64,000 nt of DNA from Streptomyces sp. NBC_00193 (GCF_026342735.1 NZ_JAPEMM010000001.1:2418001-2482000), one strand, 5' to 3'. Counted from the first letter of the stretch, positions 55,070-63,573 are shown. The notes: generated from the letters alone by a model not told the origin. Made by a program: numbers and translations.

Positions 55070-55135
55070 CATCCATGCGGGACGCGGTACGAAGGTGGTC
55101 CGACGTCGGAAGCCATGGATCCATGCTGCCCCGTG

Positions 55136-55369
55136 TCAGCTGGAACCGCATCCTCCGCCGCCGCCGCAGGACGACGAGGAGCCACAGCTGGACGAGGAGG
55201 AACCGCAGCTGGACGAGGAGGAACCCGAGTCGCCCCCGACCCACCAGGCCCCTCCGCCACTGCTGTCTCCCCCGCCACTGCCGCCCCGACCGCCGCCACG
55301 GCCGGCCTTGACCGCCAGCGTGACGATCCCGAGGGCCACCACCACAAAGATCACGATTCCGAGGATCAT
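55136..55369 (-). CDS. small membrane protein with Gly/Ser/Cys-rich tail
   Basis: A 77-residue protein. One transmembrane helix (MILGIVIFVVVALGIVTLAVKA) is followed by a Gly-rich tail that ends in serial SSSSCG units and CGGGGGCGSS. Four cysteines occur in the last 25 residues. ATG 55369 has GAGAGGGG about nine bases upstream, and a terminator follows. The tail could bind metal, form disulfides or be a substrate for modification; none is shown. I recall similar small proteins in other Streptomyces. Confidence 0.65.
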   Translation of the reverse strand: MILGIVIFVVVALGIVTLAVKAGRGGGRGGSGGGDSSGGGAWWVGGDSGSSSSSCGSSSSSCGSSSSCGGGGGCGSS

Positions 55370-55506
55370 CCCCCGACCCCTCTCTGCTCCCCCGGTTCCC
55401 CGGGGTGCGGGATCCCCTGCGTCCCGCGTGCTGGGGGGATGCCCGCGCCCTACGCGGCCCAAAGCACACTTGAGCAAGTCCAGAGCTTCCCCTCAGGATT
55501 GCGCCC

Positions 55507-56697
55507 ATGAGCGATCCCGAGCACCCCGCCCGCCCCGCCCGCCCCTTCCTCAACCGCAAGCTGGCGGCCTTCGGCACCACGATCTTCGCGGAGATGTCCG
55601 CCCTGGCCACCGCCACGGGAGCGATCAACCTCGGCCAGGGATTCCCCGACACCGACGGCCCCGCCGAGATCGCCGAGGCGGCGGCGCGCGCGATCCGCGA
55701 CGGCCGGGGCAACCAGTACCCGCCGGGCCCCGGCGTTCCGGAGCTGCGTACGGCGATCGCCGCCCACCAGCAGCGCTTCTACGGCCTGTCCTACGACCCG
55801 GACACCGAGGTGCTCGTCACCGCCGGGGCCACCGAGGCCATCGCGGCCTCGCTCCTCGCCCTCCTCGAACCGGGCGACGAGGTCATCGCCCTGGAGCCCT
55901 TCTACGACTCCTACGCCGCCTGCATCGCGATGGCCGGAGCCGTCCGGGTGCCGCTGACCCTGCGCGCCCCCGGCTTCCGCCTCGACGTGGACGCCCTGCG
56001 CGCGGCGGTCACCCCGCGCACCCGCCTCCTGCTCCTGAACACCCCGCACAACCCCACCGGCACGGTCCTGACCCCCGCCGAGCTGGCCGCGGTCGCCGAC
56101 CTCGCCGTCTCCCGGGACCTCCTCGTCATCACGGACGAGGTCTACGAGCACCTGGTCTTCGAGGGCGCCCACACCCCGCTGGCGAGCCTGCCGGGCATGC
56201 GCGAGCGCACCGTCACGATCTCCTCCGCCGGCAAGAGCTTCTCCTTCACGGGCTGGAAGGTCGGCTGGGTGACGGGGACGCCCGAGCTGGTCACGGCGGT
56301 CCGCTCGGCCAAGCAGTTCCTGACGTACGTCTCCTCGGGCCCGTTCCAGTACGCGATCGCCGAGGCCCTGGCCCTGCCCGACGCGTACTACGACTCCTTC
56401 CGCGCGGACCTGGCCGCCAAGCGCGCCCTCCTCTCCGACGGCCTCGCGGCGGCCGGCTTCGAGGTGTTCCGCCCGCAGGGCACCTACTTCGTCACCACCG
56501 ACATCACCCCCCTCGGCGAGCGCGACGGCCTCGCCTTCTGCCGGGCCCTGCCGGAACGCTGCGGGGTGGTGGCCATCCCGAACCAGGTCTTCTACGACGA
56601 CAAGGCCGCCGGAGCCACCCACGTCCGCTGGGCCTTCTGCAAGCGAACGGATGTTTTGGAGGAGGCGGTGGAGCGTCTCGGCCGGCTGACTCGCTGA
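55507..56697 (+). CDS. PLP aminotransferase class I/II (DapC or kynurenine/methionine type)
   Basis: A 396-residue fold-type I aminotransferase. Visible motifs are GAINLGQGFPDTDGP, VTAGATEAI, the TPHNPTG motif, ITDEVYEHLVF and the PLP lysine in SSAGKSFSFTGWKVGW, with the arginine in HVRWAFCKR. Related sequences are annotated as N-succinyldiaminopimelate, methionine or kynurenine aminotransferases. Kynurenine genes 8 kb away do not settle the substrate. The last ~20 codons have an unusual composition (GATGTTTTGG) and are duplicated at 57515-57573 in a more typical codon usage. Confidence 0.87.
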   Translation: MSDPEHPARPARPFLNRKLAAFGTTIFAEMSALATATGAINLGQGFPDTDGPAEIAEAAARAIRDGRGNQYPPGPGVPELRTAIAAHQQRFYGLSYDPDTEVLVTAGATEAIAASLLALLEPGDEVIALEPFYDSYAACIAMAGAVRVPLTLRAPGFRLDVDALRAAVTPRTRLLLLNTPHNPTGTVLTPAELAAVADLAVSRDLLVITDEVYEHLVFEGAHTPLASLPGMRERTVTISSAGKSFSFTGWKVGWVTGTPELVTAVRSAKQFLTYVSSGPFQYAIAEALALPDAYYDSFRADLAAKRALLSDGLAAAGFEVFRPQGTYFVTTDITPLGERDGLAFCRALPERCGVVAIPNQVFYDDKAAGATHVRWAFCKRTDVLEEAVERLGRLTR

Positions 56698-56772
56698 GAG
56701 CGAGCCGGATGGACGTGTGGGCACGGGGCCCGGCCTTTCAGCCCTGGCCCCGTGCCGCACGGGCACCACGAG

Positions 56773-57123
56773 TTACTCGGTGTCCTTGGGGTGCCTCGTG
56801 GACGCGTAGACCAGGATGACGGTCGACGTCTCAGGGCTGACCACGTAGCGCACGCGGCCGCCGCTCGTGACCTCGAACTCCCACTGCTCCAGCGCGGAGC
56901 CCTTCCACTCCTTGGTGGCGAGCCTCCCGCGCAACTGGTGCTGACGATTCCAGTTGTCACGCGACAGCGGGTCGGTGCGCAACGCCTCCAGGCACCGGTG
57001 GGCACTGGGCAGCGCCGCGCGGCACGGCTCTTCCCACCCCGCCACCGCCTCCGTGGTCCCGAAGACCACGTCCCATCCGCTCAGGGGTGGAACGCTGACA
57101 CGATCGCCCTTCTTCGGGCTCAC
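56773..57123 (-). CDS. RelE/ParE-like toxin candidate
   Basis: A 116-residue protein. It has the shape of RelE-type toxins: a strand and helix (WDVVFGTTEAVAGWEEPCRAAL), a basic middle (QHQLRGRLATKEWKGSALEQWEFEVTSGGRVRYVV) and a final strand (VILVYASTRHPKDTE). The stop is followed by the aminotransferase end. Its start overlaps the partner gene by ATGA, as in many toxin-antitoxin operons, though here the partner precedes it. Both genes lie inside the segment bounded by the duplicated aminotransferase 3' end. Confidence 0.65.
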   Translation of the reverse strand: MSPKKGDRVSVPPLSGWDVVFGTTEAVAGWEEPCRAALPSAHRCLEALRTDPLSRDNWNRQHQLRGRLATKEWKGSALEQWEFEVTSGGRVRYVVSPETSTVILVYASTRHPKDTE

Positions 57124-57470
57124 CCGCCCACCTCGACCGGCCCCAGGTCATCCCCGTCGAGCGGACGCAGAGCTTCCTTGAGCTGCTCCGGATCCGCGTT
57201 GATACGAGCCGTCGCCCTCCAGGAGACGAGCGCGCGGTGCACGGCCTCCCGCGCACCCAGCTCCGCCGCATCGGAAAGTGCTTCCAGGAGTTCCACCGTG
57301 AAAGCGCGCATCTCCTCGCCGTCCAGGTGCCGCACCCAAGGAAAAACCTCGGGCAGCGCCAGCAGGAGCGACCGGGCTCCGTCATCGTGCTTCATGAGTG
57401 CGAGGAAGAGCCGCGACGCCGTCGTGAGGTTCTCCTCGGTGCGCTCCGCGTGCACGGCCGTCGTCAGCAC
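57120..57470 (-). CDS. antitoxin-like partner, apparently with a disrupted 5' end
   Basis: A 116-residue acidic helical protein ending WRATARINADPEQLKEALRPLDGDDLGPVEV. I associate that tail with Streptomyces antitoxin-like proteins, from memory. GTG 57470 has no good Shine-Dalgarno. A better start, GTG 57507 with GAAGGG six bases upstream, opens VSTEHQGKL and stops at TGA 57480-57478. Skipping one base there joins it to this frame (…DTQVLTTAVHAER). So the gene is either frameshifted, read by a programmed +1 shift, or simply starts at 57470. Confidence 0.6.
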   Translation of the reverse strand: MLTTAVHAERTEENLTTASRLFLALMKHDDGARSLLLALPEVFPWVRHLDGEEMRAFTVELLEALSDAAELGAREAVHRALVSWRATARINADPEQLKEALRPLDGDDLGPVEVGG

Positions 57471-57514
57471 CTGAGTGTCAGAGTTTTCCCTGGTGCTCCG
57501 TGCTCACGCCGTGC

Positions 57515-57573
57515 CCTTCTGCAAGCGCACCGACGTCCTGGAGGAGGCGGTGCAACGCCTGCGGCGGCTCTGA
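57515..57573 (+). pseudogene. duplicated 3' end of the aminotransferase gene
   Basis: The plus strand reads FCKRTDVLEEAVQRLRRL-stop in frame, matching the end of the intact aminotransferase (FCKRTDVLEEAVERLGRLTR) 882 bases upstream. Two 13-base blocks, CCTTCTGCAAGCG and GGAGGAGGCGGTG, are identical. No start or upstream homology is attached. It is a remnant flanking the toxin-antitoxin pair. Confidence 0.85.
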
Positions 57574-57664
57574 GCCGGGTGGGCGCCCGCCGGAACCGGG
57601 CTCGCCCTCGTAGGGTTCCTCTCGTGGCGGCTCCGACCGGGAGCGCCCCTGAAAGTCGGGACGC

Positions 57665-58843
57665 ATGGCGACGGAAACGCTGTCGAACGGCACACGGCCC
57701 GGGCAGCGCCCCGGCCGGGCCGGCCGGATCCCCGCGCCCCTGCTCGCGCTCGGGGTGTACGCCGCCGTGCGCGGGGCCGGCGTGGTGGCGGTCGCCGTGG
57801 CGGCCTGGTGGGGCGGGCGCAGCCCCCTACGGGTGCTCGGGGAGTCCTGGGACTCCATCTGGTACCTGCGGATCGCCGAGCACGGCTACGGGCGGACCCA
57901 GATCTATCCCGGCATCGGGTCCGTGCAGAGCGACTCCGCGTTCTTCCCGCTCTACCCCGTCCTGATCCGCTGCGCCTCCGCCGTGCTGCCCGGCCCGCTG
58001 ACCGTCGCCGCGCTGGCCGTCGCCTGGATCGCGGCGGGCGCGGCCGCCGTGGGGCTGTACCGGGTCGGGGAGCACCTGCTGGGGGCCCGCGCAGGGCTGC
58101 TGCTCGTCGCGCTGTGGGCGGCGCTCCCGCACGCCCTCATGCTGACCCTCGCCTACACCGAGCCCCTGCTGGCCGCCTTCGCCGCCTGGGCCCTGTACGC
58201 CCTGCTGCGGGGCCGCTGGGGGTGGGCGGCGGGGCTCGCCGTGCTCGCGGGGCTGACCCGGCCCACCGGGATCGCGGTCGCCGCAGCCGTGACGGCGGCC
58301 GCCGCGTACGAGATCTGCCGCCGGCGGGGCCGCGCGCCCGCGGCGGTGTGGGCGGCCGGGCTGGCCGCTCCCGCGGGCTGGGCCTCGTACGTCCTGCTCG
58401 TCGGCGTGCGCCGGGGGGATCCGCTCGGCGGCTACTTCGCCGTGCAGAGCGGCTGGGGCTCGCGCTTCGACTTCGGCGCGGGGGCGCTGCGCTCCGCGCG
58501 GCACGCGCTGGGCTCGCCCGGGAGCGTGGAGCTCGCCACGATCGTGACGGTGGTCCTGCTGGCGGCCGCGCTGGTGCTCGCCGGGCTGCTGGCGGCCGAC
58601 CGCAGGATCCCGCTGCCGCTGCTCGTGTACACGGGCGTGCTGCTGGTGATGACCTACGGCGGTGCGGGCTTCTTCGAATCGAAGCCGCGCTTCCTGCTGC
58701 CCGCGTTCCCGCTGCTGCTGCCGGTGGCGGCCCTCATGGCGAAAGCCCGGCCGCGCACCGCGGTCGTGGTGACCGGGGTGCTGGCCGGGCTCTCGTACGC
58801 GTACGGGCCGTACCTGCTGCTCGCGTCCGGGGTGGCGCCGTAG
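57665..58843 (+). CDS. PIG-V-like mannosyltransferase family membrane protein
   Basis: A 392-residue polytopic protein with about ten transmembrane helices. The first external loop has GESWDSIWYLRIAEHGYG, the acidic GT-C motif of PIG-V-type mannosyltransferases, followed by SDSAFFPLYPVLIR. Later TLAYTEPLLAAFAAWAL and GLTRPTGIAV are also typical. It would transfer mannose from a polyprenyl-phosphate donor to an external acceptor; the acceptor is unknown. ATG 57665 follows the remnant of the aminotransferase gene by about 90 bases. Confidence 0.83.
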   Translation: MATETLSNGTRPGQRPGRAGRIPAPLLALGVYAAVRGAGVVAVAVAAWWGGRSPLRVLGESWDSIWYLRIAEHGYGRTQIYPGIGSVQSDSAFFPLYPVLIRCASAVLPGPLTVAALAVAWIAAGAAAVGLYRVGEHLLGARAGLLLVALWAALPHALMLTLAYTEPLLAAFAAWALYALLRGRWGWAAGLAVLAGLTRPTGIAVAAAVTAAAAYEICRRRGRAPAAVWAAGLAAPAGWASYVLLVGVRRGDPLGGYFAVQSGWGSRFDFGAGALRSARHALGSPGSVELATIVTVVLLAAALVLAGLLAADRRIPLPLLVYTGVLLVMTYGGAGFFESKPRFLLPAFPLLLPVAALMAKARPRTAVVVTGVLAGLSYAYGPYLLLASGVAP

Positions 58844-58897
58844 AGCAGGCGCCACGAGGGGCCGGACGCGGACCGCGAGGAGCGGGACCGCGAGGAC

Positions 58898-59449
58898 CTA
58901 GTTGGTCTCGCTGTCGCCGTTCTCGCCGTCGTCCTTCTTGTCGGCGGAGTCGACTTCCTTCTCCAGGCCGAACGTCTCGACGAGCCACTTGTCGAACTCG
59001 ATCGACGCGCGGACCCAGCTGACCGTGGAGGACACGAAGTGCTCCAGGTTCACGCCGGTGCCGATCAGCATCTGCGCCTCGCCGATCAGACGGACGGAGC
59101 CGTCGTCGTGCGTGTGGCTGTAGACCTTGGGCCACAGGGTGCGGCGGTTCCAGTCGTCGATGGACTCGAGGAGCTGGGCCTTCTCTTCGATCTTGTGCGG
59201 GCGGTCGTAGAACGTCCGCACGGAGAAGACCTGCTGCTCGTCCTCGCCGCGGAACATGAAGTACGTCCGGAAGTCCTCCCACGGCGCCGCGAGGTCACCC
59301 TCGTCGTCGACGACGTACTTGAGCTCCATCTGCTCCAGGAGCTGCTTGACCAGATCCTGGTCGGGGACGACGGGGCCCGCCGGTCCAGTGGCCTGCGGAT
59401 CGGGCTGCTGCCCTCCGAAGTTCGGAATCGAGGCCGGGTCGATGCTCAC
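58898..59449 (-). CDS. YbjN domain protein
   Basis: A 183-residue cytosolic protein with the YbjN fold, related to type III secretion chaperones: YVVDDEGDLAAPWEDFRTYFMFRGEDEQQVFSVRTFYDRP, and a late helix WVRASIEFDKWLVETFGL. The ends are disordered and acidic. GTG 59449 (VSIDPASIPNFGG) has AAGGGAAG about eight bases upstream. YbjN proteins are often linked to stress responses without a defined activity. It lies downstream of clpB on the same strand but 195 bases away. Confidence 0.85.
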   Translation of the reverse strand: MSIDPASIPNFGGQQPDPQATGPAGPVVPDQDLVKQLLEQMELKYVVDDEGDLAAPWEDFRTYFMFRGEDEQQVFSVRTFYDRPHKIEEKAQLLESIDDWNRRTLWPKVYSHTHDDGSVRLIGEAQMLIGTGVNLEHFVSSTVSWVRASIEFDKWLVETFGLEKEVDSADKKDDGENGDSETN

Positions 59450-59644
59450 CGTGTGACTTCCCTTCGTGCGGATGCGGCCATCCTCCCCCATCGCGCCCAC
59501 CCCGTGTCCACCCCGGAAGGTCCCGATCCGCGCAGGGCGGACAGGAGTAGGGCCCGGGTAAGCCGGGCCCCGGGGATTCCGGGGCCCGGCTGAGGCGGTA
59601 TTGCGGCGGATTACGGCCATACAGCCCTGGCCGCAGCGCCCCGG

Positions 59645-62230
59645 CTACAGCGCCTTGCCCACCAGCAGGCCGTCGCCCGCGACGGAGACCCGGACGGTGT
59701 CGCCGTCGCGGACCTCGCCCGCGAGGATCTCCTTGGCCAGCCGGTCGCCGATGGCCGTCTGGATCAGGCGGCGCAGGGGGCGGGCTCCGTACGCCGGGTC
59801 GTTGCCCTTGTCCGCCAGCCAGGCCAGGGCCTCGGGCGTGACGTCCAGGGTCAGGCGGCGTTCGGCGAGCCGCTTGGCGAGCCGGCCGATCTGGAGCTCG
59901 GCGATGTGGGCCAGCTCGGCCCCGCTCAGGGCGGAGAAGACCACCAGGTCGTCGAGGCGGTTGAGGAACTCCGGCTTGAAGGTGGCCCGCACCACGTCCA
60001 GGACCCGGGCCTTCTTCTCGTCCACAGCTGTGGACGGATCCATCAGGAACTGCGACCCCAGGTTCGAGGTCAGGACCAGGATGGTGTTGCGGAAGTCCAC
60101 GGTGCGGCCCTGGCCGTCCGTGAGGCGGCCGTCGTCGAGGACCTGGAGCAGGACGTCGAAGACCTCGGGGTGGGCCTTCTCCACCTCGTCCAGGAGCACG
60201 ACGCTGTACGGGCGGCGGCGGACGGCCTCCGTCAGCTGGCCGCCCTCCTCGTAGCCCACGTAGCCGGGCGGGGCACCGACGAGCCGGGCCACGCTGTGCT
60301 TCTCGCCGTACTCCGACATGTCGATGCGGATCATGGCCCGCTCGTCGTCGAAGAGGAAGTCCGCCAGGGCCTTGGCCAGCTCCGTCTTGCCGACGCCCGT
60401 CGGCCCGAGGAAGAGGAACGAGCCGGTCGGGCGGTCCGGGTCCGCGATGCCCGCGCGGGTGCGGCGTACGGCGTCGGAGACGGCCCGCACGGCCTCGCCC
60501 TGGCCGATCAGGCGGCGGCCCAGCTCCTCCTCCATGCGCAGGAGCTTCTGGGTCTCGCCCTCCAGGAGGCGGCCGGCCGGGATGCCCGTCCAGGCTCCGA
60601 CCACGTCGGCGATGTCGTCGGGGCCGACCTCGTCCTTGACCATCGTGTCCTTGGAGACCTCGGCCTCGGCCTCGGTGGCCTCCGCGAGCTCGTGCTCCAG
60701 GGCCGGGATCTCCCCGTAGAGCAGCTTGGAGGCGGTGTCGAAGTCCCCGTCGCGCTGGGCGCGCTCGGCCTGGCCGCGCAGGTCGTCCAGGCGCTCCTTG
60801 AGCTCGCCGACCCGGTTGAGGGACTGCTTCTCCTTCTCCCAGCGGGCGGTGAGGCCCCGCAGGTCCTCCTCCTTGTCCGCGAGGTCCTTGCGGATCTTGT
60901 CGAGGCGTTCGCGGGAGGCCGGGTCGGACTCGTTGTTCAGGGCCAGCTCCTCCATGCGCAGGCGGTCGACCGAGCGCTGGAGCTCGTCGATCTCCAGCGG
61001 GGAGGAGTCGATCTCCATGCGGAGCCGGGACATGGACTCGTCGACGAGGTCGATGGCCTTGTCGGGGAGGAAGCGGGAGGTGATGTAGCGGTCGGAGAGG
61101 GTGGCGGCGGCGACGAGGGCGCTGTCGTTGATGACGACCTTGTGGTGGGCCTCGTAGCGGCCCTTGAGCCCGCGCAGGATCGCGATGGTGTCCTCGACGC
61201 TCGGCTCCGCCACCAGCACCTGCTGGAAGCGCCGCTCCAGCGCCGGGTCCTTCTCGATCCGCTCGCGGTACTCGTCGAGGGTGGTCGCGCCGACCATGCG
61301 CAGCTCGCCGCGGGCCAGCATGGGCTTGAGCATGTTGCCCGCGTCCATGGAGGAGTCCCCGCCGGCGCCCGCGCCGACGACGGTGTGCAGCTCGTCGATG
61401 AAGGTGATGATCTGGCCGTCGCTGGACTTGATCTCCGCGAGGACCGTCTTGAGGCGCTCCTCGAACTCGCCGCGGTACTTGGCTCCGGCCACCATCGCGC
61501 CGAGGTCCAGGGAGACCAGCCGCTTGTTCTTCAGGGACTCGGGGACGTCGCCCTTGACGATGCGCTGGGCCAGGCCCTCGACGACGGCGGTCTTGCCGAC
61601 GCCGGGCTCGCCGATGAGCACCGGGTTGTTCTTCGTACGGCGCGAGAGCACCTGGACGACGCGGCGGATCTCGTGGTCGCGGCCGATGACCGGGTCGAGC
61701 TTGCCCTCGCGGGCGGCCGCCGTGAAATCGGTGCCGAACTTCTCCAGGGCCTTGTACTGGCCCTCGGGGTCGGGGGTGGTCACCCGCCGCCCTCCTCTTG
61801 CGTTCTCGAAGGCCGACAGCAGCTTCTTCGCGGTCGCGCCCTGTCCGGAAAGGAGCTCACCGGCCGCGCCGCCCTTGGCGGCGATGGCGATGAGCAGGTG
61901 TTCGGTGGAGAGGTACTCGTCGCCGAGCTTCCCGGCCTGCGCATCGGCCTCGGCCAGTACGGCGAGCAGCTCGCGGCTGGGCTGCGGGGGCGCGACCGTG
62001 GAGCCCGTGACGCTGGGCAGAGCGGCGAGCAGCCGGTCCGCCCCGGCGCGTACGGCGGCCTGGTCGGCGTCGGTCGCGGCGAGCAGGTCGGTGATGTTCT
62101 CGTTGTCCTCGCCGGCGAGCAGCGCCAGCAGCAGGTGCGCGGGCGTGAGGTCCGCGTGCCCGTCCTTGACGGCCCTGGTCGTGGCCGCGTTCAGCGCGTC
62201 CCGGCTCCTGTTGGTCAGCTCCGCATCCAC
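59645..62230 (-). CDS. clpB: ATP-dependent disaggregase ClpB
   Basis: An 861-residue Hsp104/ClpB protein that rescues aggregated proteins with DnaK. The N domain starts [37 protein letters not shown]. The first ATPase domain has [18 protein letters not shown], the coiled-coil M domain (~residues 400-520) has [15 protein letters not shown], and the second ATPase domain has [19 protein letters not shown]. The C terminus is normal. GTG 62230 has GGGAG upstream. A HAIR element ~75 bases upstream indicates HspR repression, as known for Streptomyces clpB. Confidence 0.98.
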   Translation of the reverse strand: MDAELTNRSRDALNAATTRAVKDGHADLTPAHLLLALLAGEDNENITDLLAATDADQAAVRAGADRLLAALPSVTGSTVAPPQPSRELLAVLAEADAQAGKLGDEYLSTEHLLIAIAAKGGAAGELLSGQGATAKKLLSAFENARGGRRVTTPDPEGQYKALEKFGTDFTAAAREGKLDPVIGRDHEIRRVVQVLSRRTKNNPVLIGEPGVGKTAVVEGLAQRIVKGDVPESLKNKRLVSLDLGAMVAGAKYRGEFEERLKTVLAEIKSSDGQIITFIDELHTVVGAGAGGDSSMDAGNMLKPMLARGELRMVGATTLDEYRERIEKDPALERRFQQVLVAEPSVEDTIAILRGLKGRYEAHHKVVINDSALVAAATLSDRYITSRFLPDKAIDLVDESMSRLRMEIDSSPLEIDELQRSVDRLRMEELALNNESDPASRERLDKIRKDLADKEEDLRGLTARWEKEKQSLNRVGELKERLDDLRGQAERAQRDGDFDTASKLLYGEIPALEHELAEATEAEAEVSKDTMVKDEVGPDDIADVVGAWTGIPAGRLLEGETQKLLRMEEELGRRLIGQGEAVRAVSDAVRRTRAGIADPDRPTGSFLFLGPTGVGKTELAKALADFLFDDERAMIRIDMSEYGEKHSVARLVGAPPGYVGYEEGGQLTEAVRRRPYSVVLLDEVEKAHPEVFDVLLQVLDDGRLTDGQGRTVDFRNTILVLTSNLGSQFLMDPSTAVDEKKARVLDVVRATFKPEFLNRLDDLVVFSALSGAELAHIAELQIGRLAKRLAERRLTLDVTPEALAWLADKGNDPAYGARPLRRLIQTAIGDRLAKEILAGEVRDGDTVRVSVAGDGLLVGKAL

Positions 62231-62306
62231 GGGCGGCTCTCCCTTCCTGCTTCGAGTCCCCACTGCATGGGCACTGCATGTGCTTTACATGAGTAACCTG
62301 CACAAA

Positions 62307-62327
62307 GTTGAGTCTATTCCACTCAAG
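62307..62327. promoter_or_regulatory. HAIR element, HspR operator of clpB
   Basis: GTTGAGT, seven bases and ACTCAAG match the HAIR consensus CTTGAGT-N7-ACTCAAG at 13 of 14 positions. It lies in the divergent gap upstream of clpB, and only 22 bases from the PPOX gene start, so both genes may be heat-controlled. Confidence 0.88.
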
Positions 62328-62349
62328 GTGGGGGACGTACCCTTCGCGC

Positions 62350-62796
62350 ATGTCGACTTCCAGCCCGGCCGGCACGGCCCGCCCAGCCCAAGACGTACTC
62401 AACCCGACGCCGGAGTACCTCGCCTTCTGGCGGGAGCGGCACATCTGCACGCTGACCACCCACCGCCCCGACGGCAGCCCGCACGTGGTCCCGGTGGGCG
62501 TGACCTACGACCCGGAAGCCGGGCTGGCACGGGTGATCAGCAACAAGAACAGCAAGAAGGTCCGCAACGTGCTGGCGTCGCAGGGCGGCCCGCAGGGCGG
62601 GGCCCGGGTGGCGGTGTGCCAGCTGGAGGGGCGGCGCTGGGCGACCCTGGAGGGCCGCGCGGTGGTGCGTGGCGACGAGGCCTCGGTCGCGGAGGCGGTC
62701 CGGCGCTACGCGGAGCGGTACGGGCGGATGCCCTCGCCGAACCCGGACCGGGTGGTCGTGGAGATCAGCCTGGACCGGGCCATGGGCCGCGCGTAG
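62350..62796 (+). CDS. PPOX-class (F420- or flavin-dependent) oxidoreductase
   Basis: A 148-residue split beta-barrel protein of the pyridoxamine-5'-phosphate-oxidase-like superfamily. The core is [49 protein letters not shown], then [20 protein letters not shown]. In actinobacteria this group usually uses F420. ATG 62350 is chosen. It is divergent from clpB, shares the HAIR operator region and ends before a strong terminator. The substrate is unknown. Confidence 0.85.
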   Translation: MSTSSPAGTARPAQDVLNPTPEYLAFWRERHICTLTTHRPDGSPHVVPVGVTYDPEAGLARVISNKNSKKVRNVLASQGGPQGGARVAVCQLEGRRWATLEGRAVVRGDEASVAEAVRRYAERYGRMPSPNPDRVVVEISLDRAMGRA

Positions 62797-62856
62797 CGCG
62801 CGAACCCGGCCGTACCCCGTTCAACGATGTCCGGTTCAACCACTGGACACGGACAT

Positions 62857-62900
62857 CACAGCGACGCCATCGTGGTCAGGTCCACGATGGCGTCGCTGTG
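62857..62900. terminator. 19-bp perfect stem terminator
   Basis: CACAGCGACGCCATCGTGG and its exact reverse complement flank a six-base loop between the convergent PPOX gene and the Rieske-like gene. A second inverted repeat (GATGTCCG at 62826, CGGACATC at 62850) abuts it. Confidence 0.92.
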
Positions 62901-62943
62901 TGGGGGTAGTGCCTGAGCGATCTGCGACGACAGGGGAATCGCT

Positions 62944-63255
62944 TCAGGCACTGCGGGGGGTGGCGGCGGATTCGGGCTCGAAAAGTTGGTGATCACGCTG
63001 GTCCAGATTGACGAAGACCATGCCGTACCGGATCTCGCAGCGGACGGGCTGCGGTGCGCCTCGGGGGCGGCGCAGACAGCGGTAGGCACGGACGTCCTCG
63101 TCCTCTTCCCGCACCACGATGATCGGCTGGCCGAACAAGGTGACCTTCAGCGAGTCACCGACGTAAGGAATGGCGCTGGTGAGATCGATGAACTGCCAGC
63201 CGGAGCGGTATGCCGATGCCATTTCACGGCGGAAGCCGTGATCGTCGGGCGTCAT
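62944..63255 (-). CDS. small degenerate Rieske-oxygenase-like protein
   Basis: A 103-residue protein. Residues 16-56 look like the start of a Rieske oxygenase alpha subunit (AYRSGWQFIDLTSAIPYVGD, FGQPIIVVREEDEDVRAYRC). Residues 76-86 (YGMVFVNLDQ) look like the segment that follows the Rieske cluster. Between them the cluster region is contracted to YRCLRRPRGAPQPVRCE: two cysteines remain (60 and 73), but the CxH histidine is arginine and the C-x2-H half is missing. It starts by TGATG overlap with the DLGWD peptide gene. A modifying or binding partner of that peptide is inferred. Confidence 0.7.
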   Translation of the reverse strand: MTPDDHGFRREMASAYRSGWQFIDLTSAIPYVGDSLKVTLFGQPIIVVREEDEDVRAYRCLRRPRGAPQPVRCEIRYGMVFVNLDQRDHQLFEPESAATPRSA

Positions 63256-63464
63256 CAGTCCCAGCCGAGGTCGTTGGTCGACGCGGTGGCCGAGTCCCAG
63301 CCCAAGTCGTTGGGTGTCGAGTCCCAGCCCAGGTCGGGCTTGCCTATCGACACGGCGGGCGCGTCGGTACCCCCCACGTCCCCACCGAAGGCGTTGACTG
63401 CCCCAATGACCGCAGCGGCGGAGAACCCAATGGCAAGTACCGAGCGAAGCATTCTCTTGTACAT
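63255..63464 (-). CDS. exported small peptide with three DLGWD repeats
   Basis: A 69-residue peptide. MYKRMLRSVLAIGFSAAAVIGAVNA is a signal peptide or membrane anchor. A Gly/Asp/Ala linker follows, and the C terminus contains KPDLGWD, NDLGWD and a last NDLGWD that ends the protein. Spacing between repeats is nine and eleven residues. The stop overlaps the Rieske-like gene start (TGATG). GAGGA lies about 13 bases upstream of ATG 63464. Repeats at the C terminus after a leader suggest a precursor that is processed or modified, which is inference. Confidence 0.7.
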   Translation of the reverse strand: MYKRMLRSVLAIGFSAAAVIGAVNAFGGDVGGTDAPAVSIGKPDLGWDSTPNDLGWDSATASTNDLGWD

Positions 63465-63556
63465 GGTCGGCTTCGTCCTCACTTGATGGAAATCTTCTCC
63501 CCCGCGTGTCAGACGATGGCTTATTCGGGCACGTCGCTGCCACAGGGACGATGCAT

Positions 63557-63573
63557 CATGTTCTTGCATGTTC
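63557..63573. promoter_or_regulatory. 10-bp-period direct repeat, candidate regulator site
   Basis: CATGTTC occurs at 63557 and again at 63567, one helical turn apart, inside the region shared by the DLGWD operon and the divergent regulator-like gene. A GATGCATC palindrome lies just before it. A binding site for the divergent regulator is inferred. Confidence 0.45.

Noticed and set aside
55507..57664. Full integrative element at the aminotransferase gene
   Set aside because: No integrase, transposase or replication gene lies between the duplicated ends; only the two-gene module is present, so I describe it as an insertion of unknown mechanism.
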